From positions 39,552 to 103,551 of the forward strand of contig CBFGWL010000001.1 of assembly GCA_965652565.1 (NCBI GenBank): a stretch of DNA of 64,000 bases, read 5' to 3'. Both the position numbers and the translations under genes were made by a program. The stretch is from RSA11 sp965652565 (GTDB taxonomy: Bacteria; Actinomycetota; Thermoleophilia; Solirubrobacterales; 70-9). A model generated the notes under the pieces. That model searched no databases. It was not told the DNA's origin and saw only the letters and a list, made by a program, of their open reading frames with translations. Positions 43,296 to 50,514 of the stretch are shown here, piece after piece. Every line of letters starts with the position of its first letter. Position 1 is the first letter of the stretch.

Positions 43296-45052
43296 TGGAC
43301 CGGCGAGGCTACCGGGAGTGGCCGCCGCGGGGCGTCCCTGCGACCGAGCAGCCGCGGCGCGAGCGCGACCGTGAGCGGGCGGCTCACGAGCGTGTCGACC
43401 AGGAGCCCGGCGGCCACCATGGCGCCGAACTGACGCGCGGCGTACGGCTCGACCGCGAGCAAGGCGAGGCTCGCGAGCATCGTGAGCCCGGTGGCCAGCG
43501 CGGCGGGACGGCTCGCCTCAGCGCGCAGGACCGCGCGGACGGCGGCCGGCGGTGCGGGCTGGGCCTCTGCCGCGATCGCGCAGATCCGCGCGGTGCGTGC
43601 GGCGCTCACCGCGAGCACGGCGCAGAGCGCGCAGGCGAGCGCGCCGTTCTCGAGCGTGTCAAGGGGCCCGCCGAACGGGTCGATGGGCAACCAACCCGCG
43701 GCGAGCGCCGTGCCCACGCCGAGTGCCGCGGCCGCGGGCAGCACCGTGAGGGGCGCGAGCGCAAGCGCGCGGGGTGCCCGTAGCGCGGCGGCCGGAAGGG
43801 CACACGCGAGCACGAGCGCCAGCGCCCCGGCGAGGGGCAGATCCGCGGCCAACGAGCCAGCTTCCTCCGCGAGCGCGTGCGATCGAACCGCGAGAGCCGG
43901 CGCCGCGAGGAGCAGCGCGGCGAGGGCCAGGCCGACGAGCGCGATCGCTCGCGCGCGCGGGCCTAGCGCGGGACGGGCGGACAGCCGGAGGCGTAGTCGC
44001 CGCTGGGGCGAGCGCTCGCGCGGGAGTAGGCGCGCGCCAAGCCGCTCCAGCGGCAGGCGTTCGCGCAACCGCGCAGGCAGCCGCGGCCGCCTTCGGGGCA
44101 GGCGCTCGCGCAGACTCATGTGCATCCGCCCCCGCTCCCCACCCGCGAGCGCCATCGGTCCTAGGAGCAGGAGGCCGGCGAACGCGAGCGCTGCGGCCAG
44201 CGCGCAACCGACGGCCAGCGAGGTGCGCTGCTGGAGGGGCAGGGCGAGAATCGCCAGCGGCGCCACGACCGCCGCGGCGACCGCGAGGGTCGCGGACTGC
44301 GCGAAGCCGGCTAGCGCCAGCCGGCCCGAGTCACGGCCCGCGCCGAGCGCACGGGCGGAGCGATGGCGCGCGAACAGGGCCGCGGCGAACTCGACCGACA
44401 GGGCCAGGGCGACGGGGGCGGCCGCCGCCACGCCGAGCAAATAGACGTCGATCAGCAGCCCGGCCCCACGTAAGGCGGCGAGCGTGCCGAGGAGCGCGAA
44501 GGCGCCGACCGCCATTGCCGTGAGAGCGCCGGACATACCCAGGGCGAAGAGAAGAATGAGCGCGACCGCCGCCAGCGCCGGCAGCTCCGCCCGCCAGAGG
44601 CCGCCGCCGAGCTCGGCCTTGGCCGTCTCGACCGTCGCCATCCGGCCGCCCAGCACGAAGCCCAGGGGCCCGGGATCCAGATTCGCCTGCAGGCGGGCGA
44701 TCGTGTCCCGGACGGCGTTGGCGCCCCCATCGTCGGGCAAGGCGTGAAGGAGCAGCTCGTCCTCGTCCCGCCGGACGACCTGCACGCCCGCCACGTTCGG
44801 GTCGGTCTCGAGCTGTGCTGTGATCGCGTCGAGCGCCACGTCGCGGACCGGCTCCTCCACCCCGGCCGGCGTGCTGACGAGCACGCTCACGAAGGCCGCG
44901 TCGCTCGGCTCGCCCTGCGGCGCTAGCGAGCCTACCGGCAGCGCCTGCGGCGCGGTGCGCGCGACGGCGAACACCGCGGCCAGGGCACACAGCCCGACCA
45001 CCAAGACAACCGCCGATCGACGGCGCGCGATGCCCTCCCAACGCTCGACCAC
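43292..45052 (-). CDS. MMPL/RND-like membrane protein, short form
   Basis: The 586-residue protein has one N-terminal helix, an extracytoplasmic domain (about 35-150), a block of five to six helices (155-310), an Arg-rich cytosolic loop (about 315-365) and a second helix block (370-575). This is the layout of MMPL lipid transporters, although shorter than usual and without clear proton-relay motifs. It may export lipids. A TAGCTT box ends 6 bases before the GTG start. The extreme Ala/Leu content blurs helix counts. Confidence 0.7.
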   Translation of the reverse strand: MVERWEGIARRRSAVVLVVGLCALAAVFAVARTAPQALPVGSLAPQGEPSDAAFVSVLVSTPAGVEEPVRDVALDAITAQLETDPNVAGVQVVRRDEDELLLHALPDDGGANAVRDTIARLQANLDPGPLGFVLGGRMATVETAKAELGGGLWRAELPALAAVALILLFALGMSGALTAMAVGAFALLGTLAALRGAGLLIDVYLLGVAAAAPVALALSVEFAAALFARHRSARALGAGRDSGRLALAGFAQSATLAVAAAVVAPLAILALPLQQRTSLAVGCALAAALAFAGLLLLGPMALAGGERGRMHMSLRERLPRRRPRLPARLRERLPLERLGARLLPRERSPQRRLRLRLSARPALGPRARAIALVGLALAALLLAAPALAVRSHALAEEAGSLAADLPLAGALALVLACALPAAALRAPRALALAPLTVLPAAAALGVGTALAAGWLPIDPFGGPLDTLENGALACALCAVLAVSAARTARICAIAAEAQPAPPAAVRAVLRAEASRPAALATGLTMLASLALLAVEPYAARQFGAMVAAGLLVDTLVSRPLTVALAPRLLGRRDAPRRPLPVASPVQ

Positions 45053-45058
45053 GATCGG

Positions 45059-45064
45059 AAGCTA
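45059..45064 (-). promoter_or_regulatory. Leaderless -10 box TAGCTT
   Basis: The minus-strand TAGCTT lies 6 bases before the GTG at 45052. Confidence 0.55.
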
Positions 45065-45090
45065 CCGCGGGTTAGGGAATGACAGGTGCA

Positions 45091-45130
45091 GTTCCCCGAC
45101 CCCCGACCCGCGCCGGGTCGGTGGGGGAAC
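45091..45130. promoter_or_regulatory. Compound inverted repeat between divergent promoters
   Basis: Outer arms GTTCCCC/GGGGAAC and inner arms CGACCCG/CGGGTCG are nested around a 3-base loop. The element lies between the two divergent leaderless -10 boxes (45059-45064 and 45134-45139) and almost touches the latter. A shared operator is the simplest reading; an RNA hairpin is unlikely to be transcribed if both genes are leaderless. Confidence 0.5.
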
Positions 45131-45133
45131 CCG

Positions 45134-45139
45134 TACGCT
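45134..45139 (+). promoter_or_regulatory. Leaderless -10 box TACGCT
   Basis: TACGCT lies 7 bases before the ATG at 45147. Confidence 0.55.
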
Positions 45140-45146
45140 TTCCGCC

Positions 45147-46097
45147 ATGTCGCTGAGCGCCGATCAAGCAGCGGTGCTGGAGCTGATCCTCCAGCGCGGC
45201 CAGACGTACGCCGATCTCGCGGGCCTGCTGGGCATCGACGAGGACGAGGTCCGCGCGCGGGCGCGCGCCGGGCTCAAGGAGCTCGGCGGCGGCGCCGACC
45301 CAGACCGGCGGGTTGGGCTTACCGACTACCTGCTGGGGCAGGCCGACCCGATCGACCGCGCCGACGCGGTGCGGCACCTGCGCTCCGACCCCGGGGACCT
45401 CGAGCTGGCGCGCGTGCTCAGCGCGCGGCTGCGCGAGATCGTCCCGGATGCCGAGCTGCCCCGCCTGCCCGGGGAGGGCCCCCCGCCGCCCGACGCGGCG
45501 GCGGACGACGAGCGCGCGTCCTGGAGCCCCCGCACGCGGCTGCTCGCCGCCCTGGGCGCCGGCGCGTTGGTGCTCGTCGTCGCGGTGCTGGCGATCACGG
45601 GCGCGTTCTCCGGCGACGACGCGGCGGGCGGAGAGACGACGACCACGGCCTCCGCGGACGAGGAGCTCGCCGGCGAGGAGATCACTTCGGTCCCGCTCAA
45701 GCCCGAGGGGAGCGGGGACGCCACCGGTACCGCCTCGGTCGGCATCACCGACGACGACCAGGCCTACCTCGACCTCTCCATCGAGAACCTCGACCCGCCG
45801 GCCCAGGGTCAGGTCTACGTGGTGTGGTTCCTCTTCGACGAGAAGCGTGGCTACCCGCTCTCGCCGATCGTGCCCGACAACGACGGCAGCTACCAGGACC
45901 GCTTCGCGATCCCCAGCGACGCGCTGGCCCTGGTCGCGACGAGTCGCTTCATCAACGTCTCCGTGGGCGGCATCCGCTCGGTGCAACGCACCATCCAGCG
46001 CGCTGTCGAGGAGGAGGAGCTCGTCGTGCAGAGGGCCGGCGAGACCGTGCTGCAGGGCAAGATCCCGCGGGCGCGGGGCCAGCGCGGCCGCAGTTAG
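45147..46097 (+). CDS. Sigma-region-4-like HTH fused to a transmembrane, RskA-like extracellular domain
   Basis: The 316-residue protein starts with a short helix-turn-helix like sigma-70 region 4 (LELILQRGQTYADLAGLLGIDEDEVRARAR, about 10-40, split here as two motifs). A linker leads to one transmembrane helix (about 128-152). An extracytoplasmic Thr-rich stalk and a beta domain follow (QVYVVWFLFDEKRGYPLSP), resembling the anti-sigma-K C-terminal domain. It may act as a membrane-tethered regulator. No sigma gene is adjacent. The role is inferred only from the domain order. Confidence 0.65.
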   Translation: MSLSADQAAVLELILQRGQTYADLAGLLGIDEDEVRARARAGLKELGGGADPDRRVGLTDYLLGQADPIDRADAVRHLRSDPGDLELARVLSARLREIVPDAELPRLPGEGPPPPDAAADDERASWSPRTRLLAALGAGALVLVVAVLAITGAFSGDDAAGGETTTTASADEELAGEEITSVPLKPEGSGDATGTASVGITDDDQAYLDLSIENLDPPAQGQVYVVWFLFDEKRGYPLSPIVPDNDGSYQDRFAIPSDALALVATSRFINVSVGGIRSVQRTIQRAVEEEELVVQRAGETVLQGKIPRARGQRGRS

Positions 46098-47725
46098 GCC
46101 GGTAGCAGCTTTCCGGGGTTCATGATCCCGGCGGGATCGAGGCGCTCCTTGAGCGCGCGCAGTGCCTCGAGGCCCACGGCGCCCACCTCGGCGTCCATGT
46201 AGGGCGCGTGGTCGCGCCCGACGGCGTGGTGATGGGTGATCGTGCCGCCGGCGGCGGTAATCGCCTCGGAAGCGGCGCGCTTGGCCGCGGCCCATTGCTC
46301 GAGCTCGGCCCCGGCGCGCGCCCGCGCCAGGAACGTGAAGTAGAGCGAGGCGCCGTCGCGGTAGGCGTGCGAGAGGTGGCAGAAGACGATCGGCGGGGTG
46401 CCGCCCTCGCGTAGCGCCGCCGTGAGCGCGTCCCGCACGGCTCGGTAGAGCTGTTGATGATGCGACCACGTGTGCGCCGTCTCGAGCGTCTCGACCAGGT
46501 AGCCGTGGTCCAGCAGCTCGTCGCGCAAGTAGGGGCCGCTGAAGCGGCTGCGCTCCCAGGCGCGCCCGGGTGCCGCGCCCAGCGACACGACCCCGTGAGC
46601 GCGCAGCAGGCGCGCGGTCAGGGCGCGCCTGCGCTCGACGTCCTCGCGCGCCCCCTCCCACCCCAGGATCAGCATCGCTCCGCCGGCCACGCCCCGCACG
46701 CGCAGATAGGCTCGCAGCAGCGCCTGCGCGGCCCCGCCCGTGCCGGACAGCATCAGGTTCACGCGCGTCTCCTCCTCGTCGGAGACACGTGTCACGTCGG
46801 GCAGCGCGTCCGCTTGCGCGAGCGCCCGGACGGCCTCGCAGCCCGTTTCGAAGTCGCGTGCGAACCAGCCCTCGAAACGGCGCGCCCGTGGGGCCGGGCG
46901 GACGCGCACGGTCACATCGGTGATCACGCCGAGCGTGCCCTCGGAGCCCAGGGCGAGCTCACGCAGCGCCGGTCCGGCGGCGGTATGCGGCGTCGCGAGC
47001 GTGCGCAACGCGCCCACGGGGGTGACCATCTCGAGCGCGGTGACGAGCTCGTCGAAGCGCCCGTAGCCCGAGGACGCCTGCCCGGCGGACCGCGTCGCCG
47101 CGAACCCGCCGATCGTCGCGTACTCGAACGACTGCGGGAAGTGGCCGAGGGTGAGACCATGTGAGCCGAGCGCGGCCTCGGCCTCAGGACCGCGCAGGCC
47201 GGGACCGAGCGTCGCCGTGAGCGAGCGCTCGTCGACCTCGACGCGCCGCAGGCGGCGCAGATCGAGCGCCACGACGCGCTCGTGCGGCCCCGCCTCGGGC
47301 GCGACCCCGCCGACCACGCTCGTGCCGCCGCCGAACGGGACGACGGCGGTGCCCGTCTCGGCGCACGCCGCGAGGATCGCCGCGACTTGGTCCGCGCTGC
47401 CCGGCACCAGGACCGCGTCGGGCGCGCCGCCCGGACGCCCGCTGCGCACCCGGATGAGATCGGGGTAGCTCTTCCCCGCGGCGCGCCGCAAGCGCTGCTC
47501 GTGGGCGGCGAGGGTGCCGGGCTCCCCGGCCGCCGCGATTACCGCCGGCGGCAGCGGGCGGGGCTCGGGCAGGGCCACCTCCTCGAGCTCAACGCGCGGG
47601 CTGGGCTCGCCGGGCCCGAGCTCGTCGCGCAGGATCGCCAGCGCGCTCTCCGGCAGCGGGGTGCGCACCTCCGGATCGCCCCACCCCCACCACTTCATCG
47701 CGCCGCCGCCGTCGCGCGTGCTCAC
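46094..47725 (-). CDS. FAD-linked oxidase, alkyldihydroxyacetonephosphate synthase-like
   Basis: The 543-residue VAO-family flavoprotein has an FAD-binding PCMH domain (LVPGSADQVAAILAACAE, VVPFGGGTSVVGGV, QSFEYATIGGFAATRSAGQASSGYG as separate blocks) and a cap domain. The C-terminal THHHAVGRDHAPY is the histidine motif of AGPS enzymes of ether-lipid synthesis. The actual substrate may differ, as many bacterial homologues are uncharacterised. The GTG start overlaps the SRPBCC stop (GTGA). Confidence 0.85.
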   Translation of the reverse strand: MSTRDGGGAMKWWGWGDPEVRTPLPESALAILRDELGPGEPSPRVELEEVALPEPRPLPPAVIAAAGEPGTLAAHEQRLRRAAGKSYPDLIRVRSGRPGGAPDAVLVPGSADQVAAILAACAETGTAVVPFGGGTSVVGGVAPEAGPHERVVALDLRRLRRVEVDERSLTATLGPGLRGPEAEAALGSHGLTLGHFPQSFEYATIGGFAATRSAGQASSGYGRFDELVTALEMVTPVGALRTLATPHTAAGPALRELALGSEGTLGVITDVTVRVRPAPRARRFEGWFARDFETGCEAVRALAQADALPDVTRVSDEEETRVNLMLSGTGGAAQALLRAYLRVRGVAGGAMLILGWEGAREDVERRRALTARLLRAHGVVSLGAAPGRAWERSRFSGPYLRDELLDHGYLVETLETAHTWSHHQQLYRAVRDALTAALREGGTPPIVFCHLSHAYRDGASLYFTFLARARAGAELEQWAAAKRAASEAITAAGGTITHHHAVGRDHAPYMDAEVGAVGLEALRALKERLDPAGIMNPGKLLPA

Positions 47726-48186
47726 GCGGGCGCCTCCCCAACGAGCGCGAGCTCGATGCCGCCGAGCGCCTCATCGAGGCGGCGCGCGGCGGCGCTGCGC
47801 ACCATCGGCGAACCCAAGCGCGAGAGCCCGCGCAGGGTCTCCTCGCTCGTCAGGCGCACGTCGGTTCTGTCGGCGTCCGCCGCGGAAAGCTCGATCGCCA
47901 GCACCGACGATTTGAGGATCCGCTCGAACGGGGTGTCCGCGATCTCTTGCGTCCACTCCATCTTGCTGGGAGCGGTGCTCGCGGTGCAGCGGTAGTCGGC
48001 GCGCACGGGTACGCCGCGCTCGGTCTCCAGCACCGTGGTCCACCGCATGCGCTTGCCGTCGCCGCGCACCTCCTCCACACGCGTCGTGCGCGGCCACCAG
48101 CGCGGCAGGTTGTGCGGGTCGGAGATCAGCTTCCACACGCGCTCGCGCGGAGCGGCGATCACGCGGTTTCGGGAGACCTTGGGCAC
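47722..48186 (-). CDS. SRPBCC (START-like/polyketide cyclase) family protein
   Basis: The 154-residue helix-grip protein begins with the family pattern VIAAPRERVWKLISDPHNLPRWW and has a long C-terminal helix. Members bind lipids or hydrophobic ligands, or act as toxin-like or cyclase proteins; the ligand is unknown. The 18 bases before its GTG form a perfect palindrome, which could mask initiation or terminate the upstream transcript. Confidence 0.82.
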   Translation of the reverse strand: MPKVSRNRVIAAPRERVWKLISDPHNLPRWWPRTTRVEEVRGDGKRMRWTTVLETERGVPVRADYRCTASTAPSKMEWTQEIADTPFERILKSSVLAIELSAADADRTDVRLTSEETLRGLSRLGSPMVRSAAARRLDEALGGIELALVGEAPA

Positions 48187-48204
48187 GGCGGGCCCGGGCC
48201 CGCC
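48187..48204. promoter_or_regulatory. Perfect 18-base palindrome filling the merR-SRPBCC gap
   Basis: GGCGGGCCC is followed by its exact complement GGGCCCGCC. The palindrome occupies all bases between the ftsR-like stop and the GTG of the SRPBCC gene. Confidence 0.6.
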
Positions 48205-48978
48205 TTAGGCGTCGCCCTTGAGCCGCCGCAGGTGGCGGACGAGCATGAGCTGCTTGAGGTGGCCGCAGACGGCCGCCAGGCTCTCGAGGTTCTCGACGGC
48301 CTCGCGGCGGCGCGCCTGGCTACGCGAGCGCAGCGCCGCGCCCAGCAGCTGCTCCAGCAACGCCGCCTCCCGGTCGGCCGAGGTGCGGAAGACGCGCAGG
48401 TTGCGGCCGGCGACCCCGTAGCGCGCCAGCTCGGCCGCCGCGCGCACGATCTCGAGGTCGGTCTCGTCGAAGACGACGCGGCCGTCGCGGCGGTCGCCCT
48501 CGACGACGCCGAAATCGGCGAGCTCGCGCAGGAAGTCGGCGCTCACCCCGGCCTGCTCGATCAGCTCCTCCGGCGACATGGTGCGCACGCTCGCGTCCAC
48601 GGTGACCGCGCGCCGCCGCTGACCGGCCTCGCCGGCGGGCCGCGATTCGCTCGTGAGCGCGCCCGTGGCCAGCTCCTGGCGGATCACCCGCAGCGGCAGG
48701 AACTCATCGCGCTGCATGCGCAGGATCGTGCGCAGCCGCTCGACGTCGGCCTGGCTGTACAGGCGGTAGCCGCCCGGCGTGCGCCGCGGCGAAAGCAGCT
48801 TCTGGTCCTCGAGGTAGCGGATCTTGGAGATCGAGATGTCCTCGAACTCCTGGCTCAGGATCTTCGCGACGGCCCCGATCGTGAGCGCCTTGCGGGGCCG
48901 AGACCGGGAGTCCTTGGCGCGATCGCCGTCCCTCTCCTGGTCGCTTGCGCTGGCCTCGTTGCGTGTCGCCACGGCCAC
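48205..48978 (-). CDS. MerR-family regulator, FtsR-like
   Basis: The 257-residue DNA-binding protein has an acidic/basic leader and a MerR winged HTH (LTIGAVAKILSQEF, SKIRYLEDQKLLSPRR, GGYRLYSQADVERL). A coiled-coil and second helical domain follow. The pattern, plus an adjacent garA-like gene, matches Rv1828/FtsR, which regulates cell-division genes in actinobacteria. No metal-binding cysteines of classic MerR are seen. It starts with GTG 4 bases after the garA-like stop. Confidence 0.85.
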   Translation of the reverse strand: MAVATRNEASASDQERDGDRAKDSRSRPRKALTIGAVAKILSQEFEDISISKIRYLEDQKLLSPRRTPGGYRLYSQADVERLRTILRMQRDEFLPLRVIRQELATGALTSESRPAGEAGQRRRAVTVDASVRTMSPEELIEQAGVSADFLRELADFGVVEGDRRDGRVVFDETDLEIVRAAAELARYGVAGRNLRVFRTSADREAALLEQLLGAALRSRSQARRREAVENLESLAAVCGHLKQLMLVRHLRRLKGDA

Positions 48979-48982
48979 CGTC

Positions 48983-49453
48983 CTAGCGCTCCAGGTAGCT
49001 CAGCTTGTACTTGCCGATCTGGATCTCGTCGCCGTCGGAAAGCAGGTGCGACTCGATCCGGCGCCTGTTCACGTAGGTGCCGTTCAGCGAGCCGAGATCG
49101 TCGATGTAGAAGCCGTCCTGGCGGCGCACGATCAGCGCGTGGTTGCGCGAGACCGTCACGTCGTCGAGAAAGACGGCGGCGTCGGGGGTGCGCCCGATCG
49201 ACATCCGGTCGCCGGTGATCGTGAAGCTCTCACCGGCGCGGCCTCCGCCCGAGCGGATCACGAGCGCGGCGCCGGTCCGGTCCACCTCGGCGTCGATGTC
49301 GACCGGTTGGTACTCGCCGGTCTCGTCGACCCGATAGGTCATCGTCGTCGGCTCGTCGGTGCCCTCCGGGCGCGCCAGGTAGGCGCCGCACTTCTGGCAG
49401 TAGTTGGCGCCCTCCGGATTGACGAAACCGCATTCGGGGCAGTGGATCGCCAC
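48983..49453 (-). CDS. garA: Zinc-ribbon FHA protein, GarA/OdhI-like
   Basis: The 156-residue protein has an N-terminal zinc ribbon (C5, C8, C19, C22) and a C-terminal FHA domain with SIGR (85-88), VSRNHA (101-106) and GSLNGTYVN (121-129), the phosphothreonine-binding residues. A TT pair (T36-T37) between the domains sits where GarA/OdhI is phosphorylated by Ser/Thr kinases before it binds its own FHA and releases 2-oxoglutarate enzymes. The zinc ribbon is an addition to the mycobacterial GarA layout. It is followed by the ftsR-like gene. Confidence 0.85.
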   Translation of the reverse strand: MAIHCPECGFVNPEGANYCQKCGAYLARPEGTDEPTTMTYRVDETGEYQPVDIDAEVDRTGAALVIRSGGGRAGESFTITGDRMSIGRTPDAAVFLDDVTVSRNHALIVRRQDGFYIDDLGSLNGTYVNRRRIESHLLSDGDEIQIGKYKLSYLER

Positions 49454-49454
49454 C

Positions 49455-49730
49455 TCAGCTCCCCTCGGCCCGTTCCGCCTCGGGCACCTTGCCGAGCAGG
49501 ATGTCGGTGAGCTGCTGCAGGTCGGCGCCCGTGATCACCGTGTCGCCGCCCTCGCGCTTGTGCTTGAGCCGGTTCACCAGCTCCGCGCGCAGGATGTCGA
49601 TCTTGCCGTGCAGGAGGCGGCGCCGGTACGAGACCTCGCGCTCCTCCTCGGTGAGCTTCTCGATCGTCGCCTTGAGCTCCTCATCGCTCATTGAGGCGAT
49701 GTCGGGAAAAGTCTCGTCGTAATCGGTCAA
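49455..49730 (-). CDS. RsiG-like c-di-GMP-binding anti-sigma candidate
   Basis: The 91-residue protein is predicted as a two-helix coiled coil. It carries E30-x3-S34-x2-R37-x3-H41-x3-D45, which is the RsiG c-di-GMP motif E(x)3S(x)2R(x)3Q(x)3D with His in place of Gln. Streptomyces RsiG holds two such motifs and binds sigma WhiG when loaded with c-di-GMP; early-branching actinobacteria have short single-motif homodimers (family knowledge). The 1-base gap to garA shows tight coupling. No sigma gene is in the window. The name is inferred from the motif. Confidence 0.7.
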   Translation of the reverse strand: MTDYDETFPDIASMSDEELKATIEKLTEEEREVSYRRRLLHGKIDILRAELVNRLKHKREGGDTVITGADLQQLTDILLGKVPEAERAEGS

Positions 49731-49765
49731 GTCTCTGCGCTCCCTCTGCCGTCGGCCTGATCGCG

Positions 49766-49792
49766 ATTATAGGGCTGCGGGGAAAACGTCAA
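49766..49792 (-). promoter_or_regulatory. Promoter of the rsiG-like/garA/ftsR operon
   Basis: On the minus strand TTGACG (49792-49787) and a perfect TATAAT (49771-49766) are separated by 15 bases (16 if the -35 is CTTGAC). A TCAAG/CTTGA inverted repeat (49789-49803) overlaps the -35, a possible operator. The 35 bases from -10 to ATG leave room for a leader, unlike most genes here. Confidence 0.6.
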
Positions 49793-49864
49793 GTTGAGCT
49801 TGATGGTTTTGCACCCCCGCGCCCAGGGTCGAGCGCTTATCCAGGCGCAGCCCCGCGCTTTACG

Positions 49865-50512
49865 TCACTGCGCGGCGGGCCGAGCGCGCAGAAGCCCCGC
49901 GCGGACGTAGAACCAGGTCGCGGCGACGGCGACGGCCACTCCGGCGAGGAACATCGCCACGGTGGGCCACCAGTCGATCGCCATCGACCAGAAGATCCCG
50001 GCGAAGATCAAGAACACGCCCACCCGCCCGATCCAGTTGATCTCGATGTCGATACCGCGGCGCAGGGCCAGGCGCGCCAGGATCAGCGTGATCACCTCGC
50101 GCGCGGCGAGCACGACCAGCGCCCAGCGCGGCAGCAGCTCGAAGTGCCAGCACACGGCGGCGCCCGCGAGCACCGTGAGGCGGTCGACGACCGGGTCGAG
50201 CAGCGCGCCCATGCGGGAGTACTGGCCGGTCGCGCGAGCCAAGAACCCGTCGAGGTAATCGCCGACCGAGATCCACAGGTAGATGAGCGCGGCCGCCGTC
50301 GAGCGCCCGTCGCCGGAGTCGAATGCGATCACCAAGAAGACCGGCAGCGAGGCCAGGCGCGCATAGCCGATCAGGTTCGGCACCGTGAAGGGCCGCAGCG
50401 GCTGACCCTGCCTGGTCTCGACGGGCGCCTTGCCGGAGCGATCGATGCCCACCAGGCGCCGGAAGCCGCGGGCGCGCGGCGTACGCGGTCGGCGCGGCGC
50501 GGGCGTGCTCAT
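49865..50512 (-). CDS. CDP-alcohol phosphatidyltransferase (PgsA-like)
   Basis: The 215-residue membrane enzyme joins a CDP-lipid to an alcohol, most often glycerol-3-phosphate. The full motif D-x2-DG-x2-AR-x8-G-x3-D-x3-D is present (D85, D88, G89, A92, R93, G102, D106, D110). About five to six helices follow a basic cytosolic leader of 40 residues. The ATG is 2 bases after the proS stop. Which phospholipid it makes cannot be told. Confidence 0.9.
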   Translation of the reverse strand: MSTPAPRRPRTPRARGFRRLVGIDRSGKAPVETRQGQPLRPFTVPNLIGYARLASLPVFLVIAFDSGDGRSTAAALIYLWISVGDYLDGFLARATGQYSRMGALLDPVVDRLTVLAGAAVCWHFELLPRWALVVLAAREVITLILARLALRRGIDIEINWIGRVGVFLIFAGIFWSMAIDWWPTVAMFLAGVAVAVAATWFYVRAGLLRARPAAQ

Positions 50513-50514
50513 CC

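Noticed and set aside
43292..45052. Broken MMPL pseudogene
   Set aside because: It is shorter than typical MMPL proteins but has an intact frame, a promoter box and ATGA coupling to the thioesterase, so it looks functional.
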